The notes: generated by a model from the letters alone, not told the origin. A DNA stretch of 34,357 nucleotides from Tychonema sp. LEGE 06208 (GCF_015207505.1 NZ_JADEWT010000068.1:1-34357); one strand, 5' to 3'. Positions 25,862 through 34,254 are shown, numbered from the stretch's first letter. Numbers and translations: made by a program.

Positions 25862-27388
25862 ATGAAATTGGCTTATTGGATGTACGCAGGCCCAGCCCAC
25901 ATCGGCACTTTGCGCGTGGCCACTTCCTTCAAAAACGTCCATGCGATCATGCACGCACCAATTGGAGACGACTATTTCAACGTCATGCGTTCCATGCTGG
26001 AGAGGGAACGGGATTTCACTCCGGTAACTACCAGCGTCGTTGACAGACACGTACTGGCGCGGGGTTCGCAGGAACGGGTGGTGGACAATATCACCCGCAA
26101 AGACAGAGAAGAACACCCAGATTTAATCGTGTTGACTCCGACTTGCACCTCCAGCATTCTGCAAGAAGACTTGGAAAACTTCGTGGAGCGAGCTCAATTG
26201 GATGCCAAAGGCGATGTATTGCTGGCGGATGTCAACCATTACCGCGTCAACGAATTGCAAGCTGCCGATCGCACTTTGGATCAAATCGTTCAATTTTACA
26301 TTAACAAAGCTCGCAAAAAAGGCGATTTAGTAGAAGCCAAAAGCGAAAAACCATCTGTCAACATTATCGGTATGTCTACGCTGGGTTTCCACAACCAGCA
26401 CGACTGCACCGAGTTGAAGCGTTTGATGGCAGATTTGGGCATTGAAGTTAACGAAGTTATTCCCGAAGGTGCTTCGGTTCACAACTTAAAAAGACTGCCG
26501 CGGGCTTGGTTTAACTTGGTTCCTTATCGGGAATTGGGGATGATGGCCGGGGAGTATTTGCAAAAAGAATTCGGCACGCCGATGGTCGATATTACGCCGA
26601 TGGGTGTGGTGGAAACGGCGCGCTGTATTCGGAAGATTCAGCAAGTTTTGAATGCTCAAGGTGCGGATGTTGATTATGAAGATTTTATTGACCAACAAAC
26701 GCGGTTTGTGTCGCAGGCTGCTTGGTTCTCAAGGTCGATCGACTGCCAAAACTTAACCGGCAAAAAAGCCGTCGTATTTGGCGATAATACGCACGCTGCG
26801 GCGATGACAAAGATTTTGGCTCGCGAGATGGGAATCCACGTTGTCTGGGCAGGAACGTACTGCAAACACGATGCTGACTGGTTCCGGGAACAGGTTAGCG
26901 AGTATTGTGATGAAGTGCTGGTGACGGACGATCACGGGCAAATTGGAGATGCGATCGCCGCATCGGAACCTTCGGCAATTTTCGGCACGCAAATGGAACG
27001 CCACGTCGGTAAGCGGTTGGATATTCCCTGCGGTGTAATTGCTGCACCGATTCACGTCCAAAATTTCCCGATCGGCTACAAGCCATTTTTGGGTTATGAA
27101 GGTACAAATCAGTGCGTAGATTTGGTCTACAATTCCTTTACTTTGGGAATGGAAGACCACTTGCTGGAAATCTTCGGCGGCCACGATACTAAGGAAGTGA
27201 TTACCAAGGGTATTTCGGCAGATTCTGATATGAATTGGACGAAGGATGGACAGGCGGAGTTGAATAAAATCCCCGGTTTTGTGCGGGGTAAGGTGAAGCG
27301 AAATACTGAGAAATTCGCCCGCGAACGAGGGATTGAGAAGATTAATGCTGAGGTGTTGTACGCGGCCAAGGAAGCTGTCGGCGCGTAG
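25862..27388 (+). CDS. chlB: Light-independent protochlorophyllide reductase subunit B
   Basis: Catalytic subunit of the dark-operative protochlorophyllide oxidoreductase. ChlB pairs with ChlN and receives electrons from the ATPase ChlL to reduce ring D of protochlorophyllide, allowing chlorophyll synthesis without light. The 508-residue product is full length and aligns by eye with the family throughout: [34 protein letters not shown], the [12 protein letters not shown] region and the C-terminal [20 protein letters not shown]. Asp36 (PIGDDYF), the unusual Asp ligand of the [4Fe-4S] cluster, is present, as are cysteines such as C94. ATG at 25862 with AGGA nine bases upstream. chlL and chlN are not in the window, in line with the split arrangement common in cyanobacteria. 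A hairpin terminator follows. Confidence 0.98.
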   Translation: MKLAYWMYAGPAHIGTLRVATSFKNVHAIMHAPIGDDYFNVMRSMLERERDFTPVTTSVVDRHVLARGSQERVVDNITRKDREEHPDLIVLTPTCTSSILQEDLENFVERAQLDAKGDVLLADVNHYRVNELQAADRTLDQIVQFYINKARKKGDLVEAKSEKPSVNIIGMSTLGFHNQHDCTELKRLMADLGIEVNEVIPEGASVHNLKRLPRAWFNLVPYRELGMMAGEYLQKEFGTPMVDITPMGVVETARCIRKIQQVLNAQGADVDYEDFIDQQTRFVSQAAWFSRSIDCQNLTGKKAVVFGDNTHAAAMTKILAREMGIHVVWAGTYCKHDADWFREQVSEYCDEVLVTDDHGQIGDAIAASEPSAIFGTQMERHVGKRLDIPCGVIAAPIHVQNFPIGYKPFLGYEGTNQCVDLVYNSFTLGMEDHLLEIFGGHDTKEVITKGISADSDMNWTKDGQAELNKIPGFVRGKVKRNTEKFARERGIEKINAEVLYAAKEAVGA

Positions 27389-27398
27389 TTAGAATTGG

Positions 27399-27416
27399 GG
27401 TGGGCTTTTGCCCACC
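27399..27416. terminator. Bidirectional hairpin between chlB and the nuclease gene
   Basis: GGTGGGC, TTTT, GCCCACC: a perfect 7-bp stem in the 46-base gap between convergent genes. No long T-tract; a frequent cyanobacterial palindrome that can serve as a two-way terminator. Confidence 0.55.
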
Positions 27417-27434
27417 TTACAATTCACAACTGCT

Positions 27435-28502
27435 TTAAGCAGGAATAACCTTTTCTATACGAGATAGTAGATTAAGGGCCAAATCATCTTCTTCTATCAC
27501 ATCTCGGTTTAATCTCTCTTGAAGTAGCCAAATAAGATGATTTACGGAAACTTCCTTAACTTTGATATTACCGTAATCACTGATTTCTCGGGTTTGACCT
27601 AGAGTAATAATCCAAACTTGTTTGCTTTTGCCATCAATTCTCAGAGTTTTTTTCTTTTGTACACCGTCTGAAGATCTAAGGTTAAATGTCAATTGAGCCT
27701 GCTCAAGCTTGTTAATATAGTTTTCAATTTGGTCTTTTTTATATTCTTCAAAACCCTCCCTAAGCGTGCAATCATACATTACTGCAAGATTGCCAATAAT
27801 GAAAAATCCATCGGCTCTACCAGCTTGGTTTCTCTTATCATATTGATAGAGATAATGAATGCCCAAATTTTTAAGTAATAAAAAAGTTAAGTCCTCAAAT
27901 TCACTTGAACTTGTTGTATGTACTATTCGCTTAAATTGCTCAATTATTTGGTTTTTAAGTTCATCACAGGTAATCGGCGTTGAGATATACTCAGCAGGAT
28001 AATCAGTTTGATCTATTTGCTCAACATCAATAAGCTGGATTTTATTGGCGAATTGTCTCCCATCTTGGCTCTCACCAATAGTAAAGGTAACTGCATCCCC
28101 CACTGTAAGAGTTTCCCATCTATTCTCTTTTACTTGCTTGGCAATAAAATAGAGGTCTTGAGTGCTATCCTCAAGTGTAATATAACCCGATTTCCTGTTG
28201 ATAAAAATTGTTTTGATATGACCATGAAAGCGAGTTTCTGTTGTACAATCCTTAGGAGTCTTTTCAGCGCTAACTAATTGTACTTTATTAGCAAAAACTA
28301 GCGTGCCATCCTTACCTTTGCCAACAGTAAAAGTAACGATATCTCCTGGCTTCAAAGTTTCAAATTTATCGTGTTCAACTTGTGAAGCGATAAAATAAAG
28401 GTTATCACTTTTATCATCTGGTGAAATGAAGCCGCCTCTTTTGTCACTAAGAATTTTTACCACTCGTCCTTGCAAACGGCTTGTCTCTGAAATTCCCCCC
28501 AT
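27435..28502 (-). CDS. Tandem cold-shock-like domains fused to a PD-(D/E)XK-like nuclease domain
   Basis: 355 residues, no known family recalled for the whole. Two repeats of a cold-shock/OB-like module stand at about 10-78 and 91-159: GRVVKILSDKRGGFISPDD..LYFIASQV with VGKGKDGTLVFANKVQLV, and GHIKTIFINRKSGYITLED..LYFIAKQV with IGESQDGRQFANKIQLID. The part from ~183 resembles Mrr-type restriction endonuclease folds: SSSEFEDLTFLLLKNLGI (E201/E203), AGRADGFF (D231), LAVMYDCTL (D244, where Mrr has the E/Q-x-K strand), K255/K256, then QVWIITLGQ. The canonical E-x-K is not intact, so catalysis is uncertain. An RNA- or single-strand-sensing nuclease is an inference. ATG at 28502 with GAGG six bases upstream. 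Neighbours are truncated Uma2/DUF2283 genes and a DUF262 nuclease, a defence-like setting. Confidence 0.75.
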   Translation of the reverse strand: MGGISETSRLQGRVVKILSDKRGGFISPDDKSDNLYFIASQVEHDKFETLKPGDIVTFTVGKGKDGTLVFANKVQLVSAEKTPKDCTTETRFHGHIKTIFINRKSGYITLEDSTQDLYFIAKQVKENRWETLTVGDAVTFTIGESQDGRQFANKIQLIDVEQIDQTDYPAEYISTPITCDELKNQIIEQFKRIVHTTSSSEFEDLTFLLLKNLGIHYLYQYDKRNQAGRADGFFIIGNLAVMYDCTLREGFEEYKKDQIENYINKLEQAQLTFNLRSSDGVQKKKTLRIDGKSKQVWIITLGQTREISDYGNIKVKEVSVNHLIWLLQERLNRDVIEEDDLALNLLSRIEKVIPA

Positions 28503-28541
28503 TTTTTGCCTCGAATACTGAACGATAAGTGATAAGATATA

Positions 28542-28555
28542 TTTCTTCTAAGAAA
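28542..28555. promoter_or_regulatory. Palindrome upstream of the CSD-nuclease gene
   Basis: TTTCTT, CT, AAGAAA, 40 bases before the start codon and close to A/T-rich promoter-like sequence. It could be an operator or a leader hairpin. GATAAG occurs twice just next to it (28524-28537). Confidence 0.35.
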
Positions 28556-28663
28556 CATTAATTTTCTCATGACTTTAGTATAAGCTTGAAAGAGTCTTTG
28601 TTACAAGAAATTTATCACAACAGCTTACCGGAGAAAACAGCCATCATCAAATAAGCGAATTAT

Positions 28664-28873
28664 ATGGATAAAACAATAAAAATTATCGAAAATTCCACAA
28701 CTATTACAGGTTTCTACGATAAAGAAGCGGATGTTCTATATATCTCGCTGGGGGAACCGCGCGAAGGTGTAGCTGTGGACATTAGCGATGGAGCGATCGC
28801 CCTTATTCCTCTTTGTTCTCTTCAATCTCATTTTCTGGCTCATTTTCCGGCGCAAAATCTACTTTTCTATTGA
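28664..28873 (+). pseudogene. DUF2283 protein truncated at a HIP1 site
   Basis: The first ~46 residues (MDKTIKIIENSTTITGF, then YDKEADVLYISLGEP and VDISDGAIA) match DUF2283, a small protein family often found next to toxin-antitoxin or mobile genes, in which YD-x-EAD-x-LYI is the signature. The family normally goes on for ~25 residues with a second strand set ending in an IEI-type motif. Here homology stops exactly at GCGATCGC (28794-28801), and the remaining 24 codons are merely the reverse of a Uma2 gene end. The reading frame is open to 28873, so a chimeric short protein may be made, but the family domain is incomplete. Confidence 0.65.
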
Positions 28874-29117
28874 CATCTACAAGCAGCACTTCTACTTGAA
28901 ATATATTAAAAACTAGCGCCGCATCCTCCTCATGGTAATGAGGGTACGACCACAGTTTGTTTTCCAACTTACAATACTGTTCTACATAAACCTGAGATTG
29001 GTCAATCAGAATATACTCTTGCAATGTCGGAATTGTTTGATAGAATTTAAATTTATCGCTGCGATCGTCAGTTTTTGTAGAGTTCGATAAAACTTCAATA
29101 ATCACTTGCGAATTCAT
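28803..29117 (-). pseudogene. Uma2 family gene, N-terminal half missing
   Basis: 104 codons from ATG at 29117 begin directly in the catalytic core: QVIIEVLSNSTKTDDRSDKF, FYQTIPTLQEYILIDQSQV and VEVLLVDVNRKVDF align with residues ~103 to the end of the intact Uma2 at 16913-17476. About 100 N-terminal residues, including the PD strand with the first catalytic Asp, are absent, and the sequence upstream of the ATG does not contain them in another frame. The tail is Glu/Asn-rich (ENEPENEIEENKEE). The stop codon is one base from the HIP1 octamer that truncates DUF2283. It can hardly be an active nuclease. Confidence 0.75.
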
Positions 29118-29225
29118 CTTACCTCAATATCTAAGATCCCAAATGGGTTCTATACAAAGCCTTCATGACAAGCTGACGCGATCACTTATCTCAAGACATT
29201 ACCTTAAGAAGGTAGAATTAAAAGT

Positions 29226-30140
29226 ATGACAGATTCATCCTTAAACCTATTTCCCATCGAAAATCTTGACGATTTGATTCGTCCTTTTATTGTTCCACCA
29301 GAACGAAAAATTTCTCTTGCCAAAGACTATGACCCAGCCTACAAAGCCGATCGCCTCAAAAAGTCGAAAGCTAAAGGTCAATTAAAGCAAGGTATTGAAG
29401 CATTAGCTGAATATCAGGATGTTCTCTACGCCCAAAACACCCATGCTGTGCTCATCATCTTTCAGGCGATGGATGCGGCTGGTAAAGACAGTACCATCAA
29501 GCACGTTATGTCTGGGATTAATCCTCAAGGATGTCAGGTGCATAGCTTTAAAGCTCCATCTACGGAAGAGTTAAATCATGACTATTTGTGGCGATGTTCT
29601 AAGGCTTTACCCGAAAGAGGAAAAATTGGAATTTTTAATCGCTCTTATTACGAAGAAATTTTAGTAACAAGAGTGCATCCAGAAATCCTAGAGCAGCGAC
29701 CGCTCCCTGTTAGTATAATTGATAATGATATTTGGCAGCGCCGCTTTGAAGAAATCAACAACTTTGAGAAGCATCTGGTCAATAACGGGACGATCGTCCT
29801 CAAGTTTTTCCTCAATGTATCTAAGGAGGAGCAGAAAGAACGTTTTCTAGAAAGGATTAATCGCCCTGAAAAGAATTGGAAATTTTCTGTGAATGATGCG
29901 AAAGAGCGTAGCTTTTGGGATGACTATATGGCTGTCTATGAGGATATGTTCAATCACACGAGTACAAAATATGCTCCTTGGTACATTATCCCCGCCGATC
30001 GCAAATGGTTTACTCGTCTGGTTGTGGCGGGCATCATTTACACCCAGTTAAAGGAACTGAACCTCAAGTATCCTACGCTCAGTAAAGAGCAACATCAAGA
30101 ACTTTTGAATGCGAAGAAAATTCTGGAAAGCCAGAAATAA
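29226..30140 (+). CDS. Polyphosphate kinase 2 family protein (polyphosphate:nucleotide phosphotransferase)
   Basis: PPK2 enzymes transfer phosphate between polyphosphate and nucleoside mono- or diphosphates. The 304-residue product has the single-domain length. Walker A-like MDAAGKDST at 82-90 and the catalytic IFNRSYYEE at 136-144 are intact, followed by the lid region (KERFLERINRPEKNWKFS) and DDYMAVYEDMFNHTSTKYAPWYIIPADRKWFTR typical of the family. Which class (AMP, ADP or both) cannot be decided by eye. ATG at 29226; AAGG lies ~12 bases upstream. A small palindrome (TTCTGG AAAG CCAGAA) overlaps the stop codon region. It is followed after 53 bases by the attC-like site, and is convergent with the DUF262 gene. 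Confidence 0.93.
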   Translation: MTDSSLNLFPIENLDDLIRPFIVPPERKISLAKDYDPAYKADRLKKSKAKGQLKQGIEALAEYQDVLYAQNTHAVLIIFQAMDAAGKDSTIKHVMSGINPQGCQVHSFKAPSTEELNHDYLWRCSKALPERGKIGIFNRSYYEEILVTRVHPEILEQRPLPVSIIDNDIWQRRFEEINNFEKHLVNNGTIVLKFFLNVSKEEQKERFLERINRPEKNWKFSVNDAKERSFWDDYMAVYEDMFNHTSTKYAPWYIIPADRKWFTRLVVAGIIYTQLKELNLKYPTLSKEQHQELLNAKKILESQK

Positions 30141-30172
30141 GGATGCAAATTGGTTGATATTAGCCTCAAGAT

Positions 30173-30186
30173 TCACAGTTCTGTGA
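30173..30186 (+). terminator. Short hairpin after the PPK2 gene
   Basis: TCACAG, TT, CTGTGA followed by TTTC, 32 bases past the stop codon. Short stem and weak T-tract, so only a candidate. Confidence 0.3.
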
Positions 30187-30193
30187 TTTCACA

Positions 30194-30279
30194 GTCTAAC
30201 GGCAAAACGCAGCGGCGGTAGACAACCTCGAACCAAGGACAAGCGACTTTTGACCGCCCGCTGCCGTGAAGTGTTGGGC
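30194..30279 (+). other. attC-like site (integron cassette recombination site candidate) or large hairpin
   Basis: The 86-base segment starts with GTCTAAC (fits R''=RYYYAAC) and ends with GTTGGGC (fits R'=GTTRRRY). Inside, GCAGCGGCGG (30209-30218) pairs with CCGCCCGCTGC (30254-30264) leaving one extra base in one arm, as in L''/L' boxes, around a 35-base variable part. Length and order agree with attC sites, and the site follows a same-strand gene closely. There is no integrase gene or second clear attC in the window; a two-way terminator between convergent genes is the main alternative. Confidence 0.4.
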
Positions 30280-30284
30280 TGCTT
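30273..30284 (+). repeat. 12-base inverted repeat, left copy
   Basis: GTTGGGCTGCTT; its exact reverse complement is at 32220-32231. The pair brackets the DUF262-DUF1524 gene. Confidence 0.6.
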
Positions 30285-30300
30285 ACCAGCATAGCTAAAA

Positions 30301-32115
30301 TTATGGAAGAAAAATTTTAAGAGCAGCATCTATTAAAAGCTGCTTTTGGTCACCTATTTCGATTTGTGACCATATTGTCTTTTCACCTATTTCTTGGGTC
30401 AACAAAACAGAAGATTGTTTATAAAGCGATGCTTTACTCGTAAATGGATCATTCCCGCCTAAAGTGTTTTGGGCTGGATCCATAATTGTCAAGTTCCCAA
30501 GTGTATTTTTAAGTGGCTCAAGATTAGAGTCGAAAACTGAAGTACCCGCATTACGTGGATACACATGTTCAATAGATGTTCCTGCAAAATCATAAACCCT
30601 ACTTTTATCAACACAAACAGGTGTTCCTGTCGCACCATTTTTGTACCATTGATAATAGTATTCAACTGTCATAAGAAAATATTTAAGTGGTTTGTTTCCA
30701 CCAGACTCTTTATACTCAAGCATATTAAGAGCATTTATAAATGTTGAATCTATAGCCTTTGTAATGATTAGATTTTGCAGTTTTGTTTTGAGAGTCGAGA
30801 TAGTATAAGAATTCGGATTCTGTCTGATAGCTAGTGACTCTTGATAGTAAATCACCTTCAAAGGTGTTGCGTGCTGATTGCATATTATTTTGTATCTGAA
30901 AAAAGTTCTTTCGACGATCTGAACTATTTCGGAGAATAATCGATGCTCAAGTTTAGCCGCTGCAAGAAATAAAGGAATTGACAAATCATGTCCAAGTTCA
31001 ACTAAAAGAATATTTAAGCGAGTCCTATCCCAGCCAGTGATAGGCTGCTGTTCGGGATATAACCACTGACCTTTTAGGAGCTTTCTACACTTGAGGATAT
31101 CCTCATGGATGTTCTTTACCGTTTCATGAATCTGCTGTGCATCGTGTAGTGTTAGGCTAATCTGCTGATTTTGAGGAAAGAATTTATCGAGAAACATGTC
31201 AAACAAAGCATTTTGCTGAGGTCTATTTCCTTGACAGGACTCATAAATCCAGTTGAGATAATTCTTGGTATCAGTAGGAGGATCGGCTAGTATTTCGTCC
31301 CACATTCTTTCAACAGCGTCCTGTTGTTGATTAAAACCTTCTAAAAGCTCTAATGTTTTAGCTCTTAGCAGGTCACCATCCGTTAGATTAGTACCTCTAT
31401 CGTTAATGACCTGAAAAAGCCGAAATGCATCGTCTCGGCTGCCAGTTACCATGTGGAGAATAGTAAAGTCATTGTCCAGAATATTTTGAACTATTTCAAG
31501 ATCGTCAATTTTATCCTCAATCCTAGTATGAGAAGCAATGATTGACTGAATAGTTGTTCTCAGGGAATTATAGGCATATAAAATTTTTTTATGAGAATCC
31601 CTGGCAGCAGAAGGATCGATGTCACGAACTAATTCTTTATAAAAAGATTGATCTGCTCTAGAGAGTTCTAAAACCTCAACAGGAGTAACCACTCTCTGGA
31701 CTTCTTGGCTAAATTCTATAAAACGTTCAGATGACTTCTCTATTCGTCCTTTTATAATTGCTTCATTAGCAGCATCGCCCAATGTATTTGCTTCTGCTTG
31801 CAATTCTTTATAGCTTTTTACTAGGCAAGAAACTAGCAAAGTAAATGTTGCAATTCTTTGCTGACCATCAATGATTTCGTATTTATGCTGATTAACTGTG
31901 CCTGGAACAGAGTGTTTTACGCTTAGAATTCCACCAAAGAAATGGTTTACAGGTAAATTTGACTTCCTTTTGTCAAAACACTTTTTCAAGTCTTTTATAA
32001 AATCAGATACAGATTCAACATCCCAAGCATAAGCTCTTTGATACTTTGGAATGAAGAACATGGGTTTATAGGCAAATAGGCTACCAATAGAAGTATATGC
32101 TGGCTCAATATTCAT
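30301..32115 (-). CDS. DUF262-DUF1524 nuclease (GmrSD-like)
   Basis: Single-chain protein of 604 residues combining an N-terminal DUF262 (GmrS-like, ParB/Srx-type NTPase) and a C-terminal DUF1524 (GmrD-like HNH nuclease). DUF262: IPKYQRAYAWDVE (22-34), FFGGILSV and IIDGQQRIATFTLL (81-94) with the DGQQR motif, then LFQVINDRGTNLTDGDLLRA. HNH: SIEHVYPRN (H517, P520), NTLGNLTIMD and NTLGGNDPFTSK near 550-561. All motifs look intact. Proteins of this build include type IV restriction enzymes acting on modified phage DNA and the phosphorothioation-linked SspE; here no ssp/dnd or BREX gene is near, so it would work alone. ATG at 32115. The base composition is more A/T-rich than the core genes, suggesting acquisition. 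Confidence 0.92.
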   Translation of the reverse strand: MNIEPAYTSIGSLFAYKPMFFIPKYQRAYAWDVESVSDFIKDLKKCFDKRKSNLPVNHFFGGILSVKHSVPGTVNQHKYEIIDGQQRIATFTLLVSCLVKSYKELQAEANTLGDAANEAIIKGRIEKSSERFIEFSQEVQRVVTPVEVLELSRADQSFYKELVRDIDPSAARDSHKKILYAYNSLRTTIQSIIASHTRIEDKIDDLEIVQNILDNDFTILHMVTGSRDDAFRLFQVINDRGTNLTDGDLLRAKTLELLEGFNQQQDAVERMWDEILADPPTDTKNYLNWIYESCQGNRPQQNALFDMFLDKFFPQNQQISLTLHDAQQIHETVKNIHEDILKCRKLLKGQWLYPEQQPITGWDRTRLNILLVELGHDLSIPLFLAAAKLEHRLFSEIVQIVERTFFRYKIICNQHATPLKVIYYQESLAIRQNPNSYTISTLKTKLQNLIITKAIDSTFINALNMLEYKESGGNKPLKYFLMTVEYYYQWYKNGATGTPVCVDKSRVYDFAGTSIEHVYPRNAGTSVFDSNLEPLKNTLGNLTIMDPAQNTLGGNDPFTSKASLYKQSSVLLTQEIGEKTIWSQIEIGDQKQLLIDAALKIFLP

Positions 32116-32219
32116 ACAGATTTATTCAATGTTGCTACGATATTTTTATACTCTATCTTGTCCATGAACATCCGCTGAGTGCCTTAGTTATACAAACATA
32201 AAGAGGTGCAAGCGAAGCA

Positions 32220-32231
32220 AAGCAGCCCAAC
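32220..32231 (-). repeat. 12-base inverted repeat, right copy
   Basis: AAGCAGCCCAAC, the exact reverse complement of 30273-30284, about 105 bases upstream of the DUF262 start codon. Confidence 0.6.
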
Positions 32232-32470
32232 TATGTATTATCTTGTAAATCACAGGATAAATACCCATACAAAATGAATATTACATAAATTGTGAAATAA
32301 AGCAACCAATGAGTGTAATAACAAGATTTTTACAGGGTAATATCCCTGAATAGAGCTTTATTTGGCAAAATGCAACCTTGTAGAGTGTCCTAGCGCAGAT
32401 TAACGCACAAACAATTAGCATGAGGTAAAGTTTGGTTGCGTTACATTGCATTAACAAACCGTACAAGATA

Positions 32471-32701
32471 GGCGATCGCAAGGGAGTAATGTATTGCGAT
32501 CGCCATTCCTGTGAGTCGTGATTTTTAGGCGATCGCTCAAACCCAGTAAATTATCCCAGTTTGGTTATTGATCGGCATTCTAATTACTATCTTGCTATAT
32601 TCATGTATATCATACCATAGCAAGGTTTTAATGTCAAAGATGCGAGGGTATTCTTTAACTCCAATGGCGATCGCATCTATTCAATAGCTAGCAGCGATCG
32701 C
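32471..32701. repeat. Cluster of five HIP1 octamers
   Basis: GCGATCGC at 32472, 32496, 32529, 32667 and 32694. The first two form a perfect 9-base inverted repeat (GGCGATCGC...GCGATCGCC) with a 16-base loop. Confidence 0.85.
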
Positions 32702-33234
32702 GGCACGAATATTACTGCCACTGGTGTGTCCTTAACGAGAGGAATGATGGGTAATGGAGGGATGATGCTACTAATATTACTGCTTGCCTCGCACGGCTAT
32801 CTTTAATGGACACCGTTTGAGACACCTGCTATTTTTCAAAGCAAAGATTTAGAAAGCAATGCCTTATATCTAGCTACCTATAATCAAAATATCATCCTTT
32901 AGAGAGACACACAACTGCTAGTTTACTGCCAACATTGGGCTAGAGTGAATTTTGGATACAGTTTACTTTAACCATTATTTCTGGACTAATTTTAGGGTTC
33001 GCGATTCTTTCACCAAATCTCAACCTCAATCTCAAGTCAGGAATAGATTTACTATCCGTGAGTGAGGGAATTGTGGATTTAGGCTTAAGCATTTACTGGC
33101 TCTTGCGCTACGTTCATCTTGGGCAAAAATTTCAGCCCCGGAACTAGCTTTACATCCTAGCCGCAAGGAAATAATTCAACTTTTACAAATAGCAGATTTA
33201 GTCAACAATGAAATTAACCTGAAGGCTCAAAATA

Positions 33235-33735
33235 ATGAACTTCAAACGCATTCTAGTTGCCATTAATCATTCTCCTTTGACATCCATCGTGTTCGATCGC
33301 GCACTCAATTTAGCGCAGCAAGAGCAAGCTAAATTGATGATCCTTCATTGCCTCGCAGACTTGACTGCGATCGCTCCAGGATTCCAGTCAGGTGGGACAT
33401 TTGGAATCTATCCAATCAACACTGGGTTTTCTCAATTACTCCAGGACGAAACGCTTCAGCTACAGATTGAGCAGGCAAAAACTTGGTTGCAAGAATACTG
33501 CGATCGCGCAACTGCCCGAAATATTCCTGCTGAATACCAACACAATTTTGGTGAGCCAGGGGCAACGATTTCTAGTGTTGCTCAAGAGTGGAATGCCGAT
33601 CTGATCGTACTAGGTCGGCATGACCACTCTGCGATCGCAGAATTTTTCGTAGGTAGTGTCAGCAATCATGTGGTCGATCGCGCGAATTGTTCTGTTTTAG
33701 TCATAAAAGATACAAATCCCGATAAAGATAAATAA
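33235..33735 (+). CDS. Universal stress protein (UspA family)
   Basis: 166-residue cytoplasmic protein of the Usp fold, members of which help survival under stress, often by nucleotide binding. [28 protein letters not shown] is the typical first strand and helix, followed by [10 protein letters not shown] and the C-terminal [40 protein letters not shown]. The ATP-binding pattern G-x2-G-x9-G-S is degenerate because the second Gly is Asp (GRHD), while the final GS is present, so nucleotide binding is doubtful. The insert at about 45-75 ([16 protein letters not shown]) is seen in cyanobacterial members. AAGG lies ~10 bases before the ATG. It is 13 bases from the phosphoketolase relic, so both were probably one operon. 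Confidence 0.93.
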   Translation: MNFKRILVAINHSPLTSIVFDRALNLAQQEQAKLMILHCLADLTAIAPGFQSGGTFGIYPINTGFSQLLQDETLQLQIEQAKTWLQEYCDRATARNIPAEYQHNFGEPGATISSVAQEWNADLIVLGRHDHSAIAEFFVGSVSNHVVDRANCSVLVIKDTNPDKDK

Positions 33736-33748
33736 AGAGAGAAAAACC

Positions 33749-34254
33749 GTGAACACAATCGATCGGACTGGTTTATCGGGCTTAGAAATTGGGCAATTAA
33801 CCATAAAAACAAACACTCTTTCCCCAGAACTACTCCACAAAATAGATGCCTACTGGCGTGCCGCCAACTATCTGTCAGTTGGGCAAATTTATCTCTACGA
33901 CAATCCATTACTGAAAGAGCCTCTGAAACTCTCCCACGTCAAACCATTAGTGGTCGGACATTGGGGTACGACACCGGGACAGAACTTCATCTATGTACAC
34001 TTGACATGAGGGTGCAAAATGACCTGGATCGCTTTCATCTGGTGCAAGATGTAGTCGATCGTCTGCTGCATTTGGGTAGTAAGGGAGACTATCTCAAGCA
34101 GATGATGCAGGACAACTTGATCGAGCATAAGCATTACATCAACAAGCACGGCGAAGACTTGCCGGAAATCCGCAATTGGAAGTGGGGCGCAGCAAGGAAT
34201 GTCAAGGGTTGGAAAGACAGACAGCCAGATCCTAGGGCGTCGGTTCAGTATTAG
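33749..34254 (+). pseudogene. Phosphoketolase relic: N-terminal and C-terminal ends joined
   Basis: Phosphoketolase (thiamine diphosphate enzyme cleaving xylulose 5-phosphate or fructose 6-phosphate to acetyl phosphate) normally has ~800 residues. Here the first ~84 residues are present from the GTG at 33749 ([20 protein letters not shown], then [12 protein letters not shown] and [20 protein letters not shown]). At about 33998 the reading jumps to a different frame and to the very C-terminus: [20 protein letters not shown], then HKHYINKHGEDLPEIRNWKW, ending at 34254. Roughly 640 residues, including the cofactor site, are missing. The join leaves a stop (TGA 34007-34009) in the first frame. 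It is certainly nonfunctional unless the assembly is wrong. Confidence 0.92.

Larger units (their letters stand above)
32116..33234. other. Decayed or noncoding stretch with clustered HIP1 sites
   Basis: About 1.1 kb without an intact gene. Five GCGATCGC octamers lie in 32471-32701. Two protein-like open pieces have no start or end: 32621-32806 (VKDARVFFNSNGDRIYSIASS) and 32944-33147 (IQFTLTIISGLILGFAILSPN, then IDLLSVSEGIVDLGLSIYWLL), with further coding-like sequence in another frame up to ~33230 (ELALHPSRKEIIQLLQIADLV). They may be relics of genes lost by deletion; no family is recognised. A frame at 32281-32481 (minus) is Cys/Leu-rich noise. Confidence 0.5.

Noticed and set aside
25780..26043. 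Plus-strand frame overlapping the chlB start
   Set aside because: Most of it is chlB read in another frame; translation is Arg/His-rich noise.
32281..32481. 66-codon minus-strand frame rich in Cys and Leu
   Set aside because: No start signal, no conserved pattern; lies in a decayed region with HIP1 repeats.
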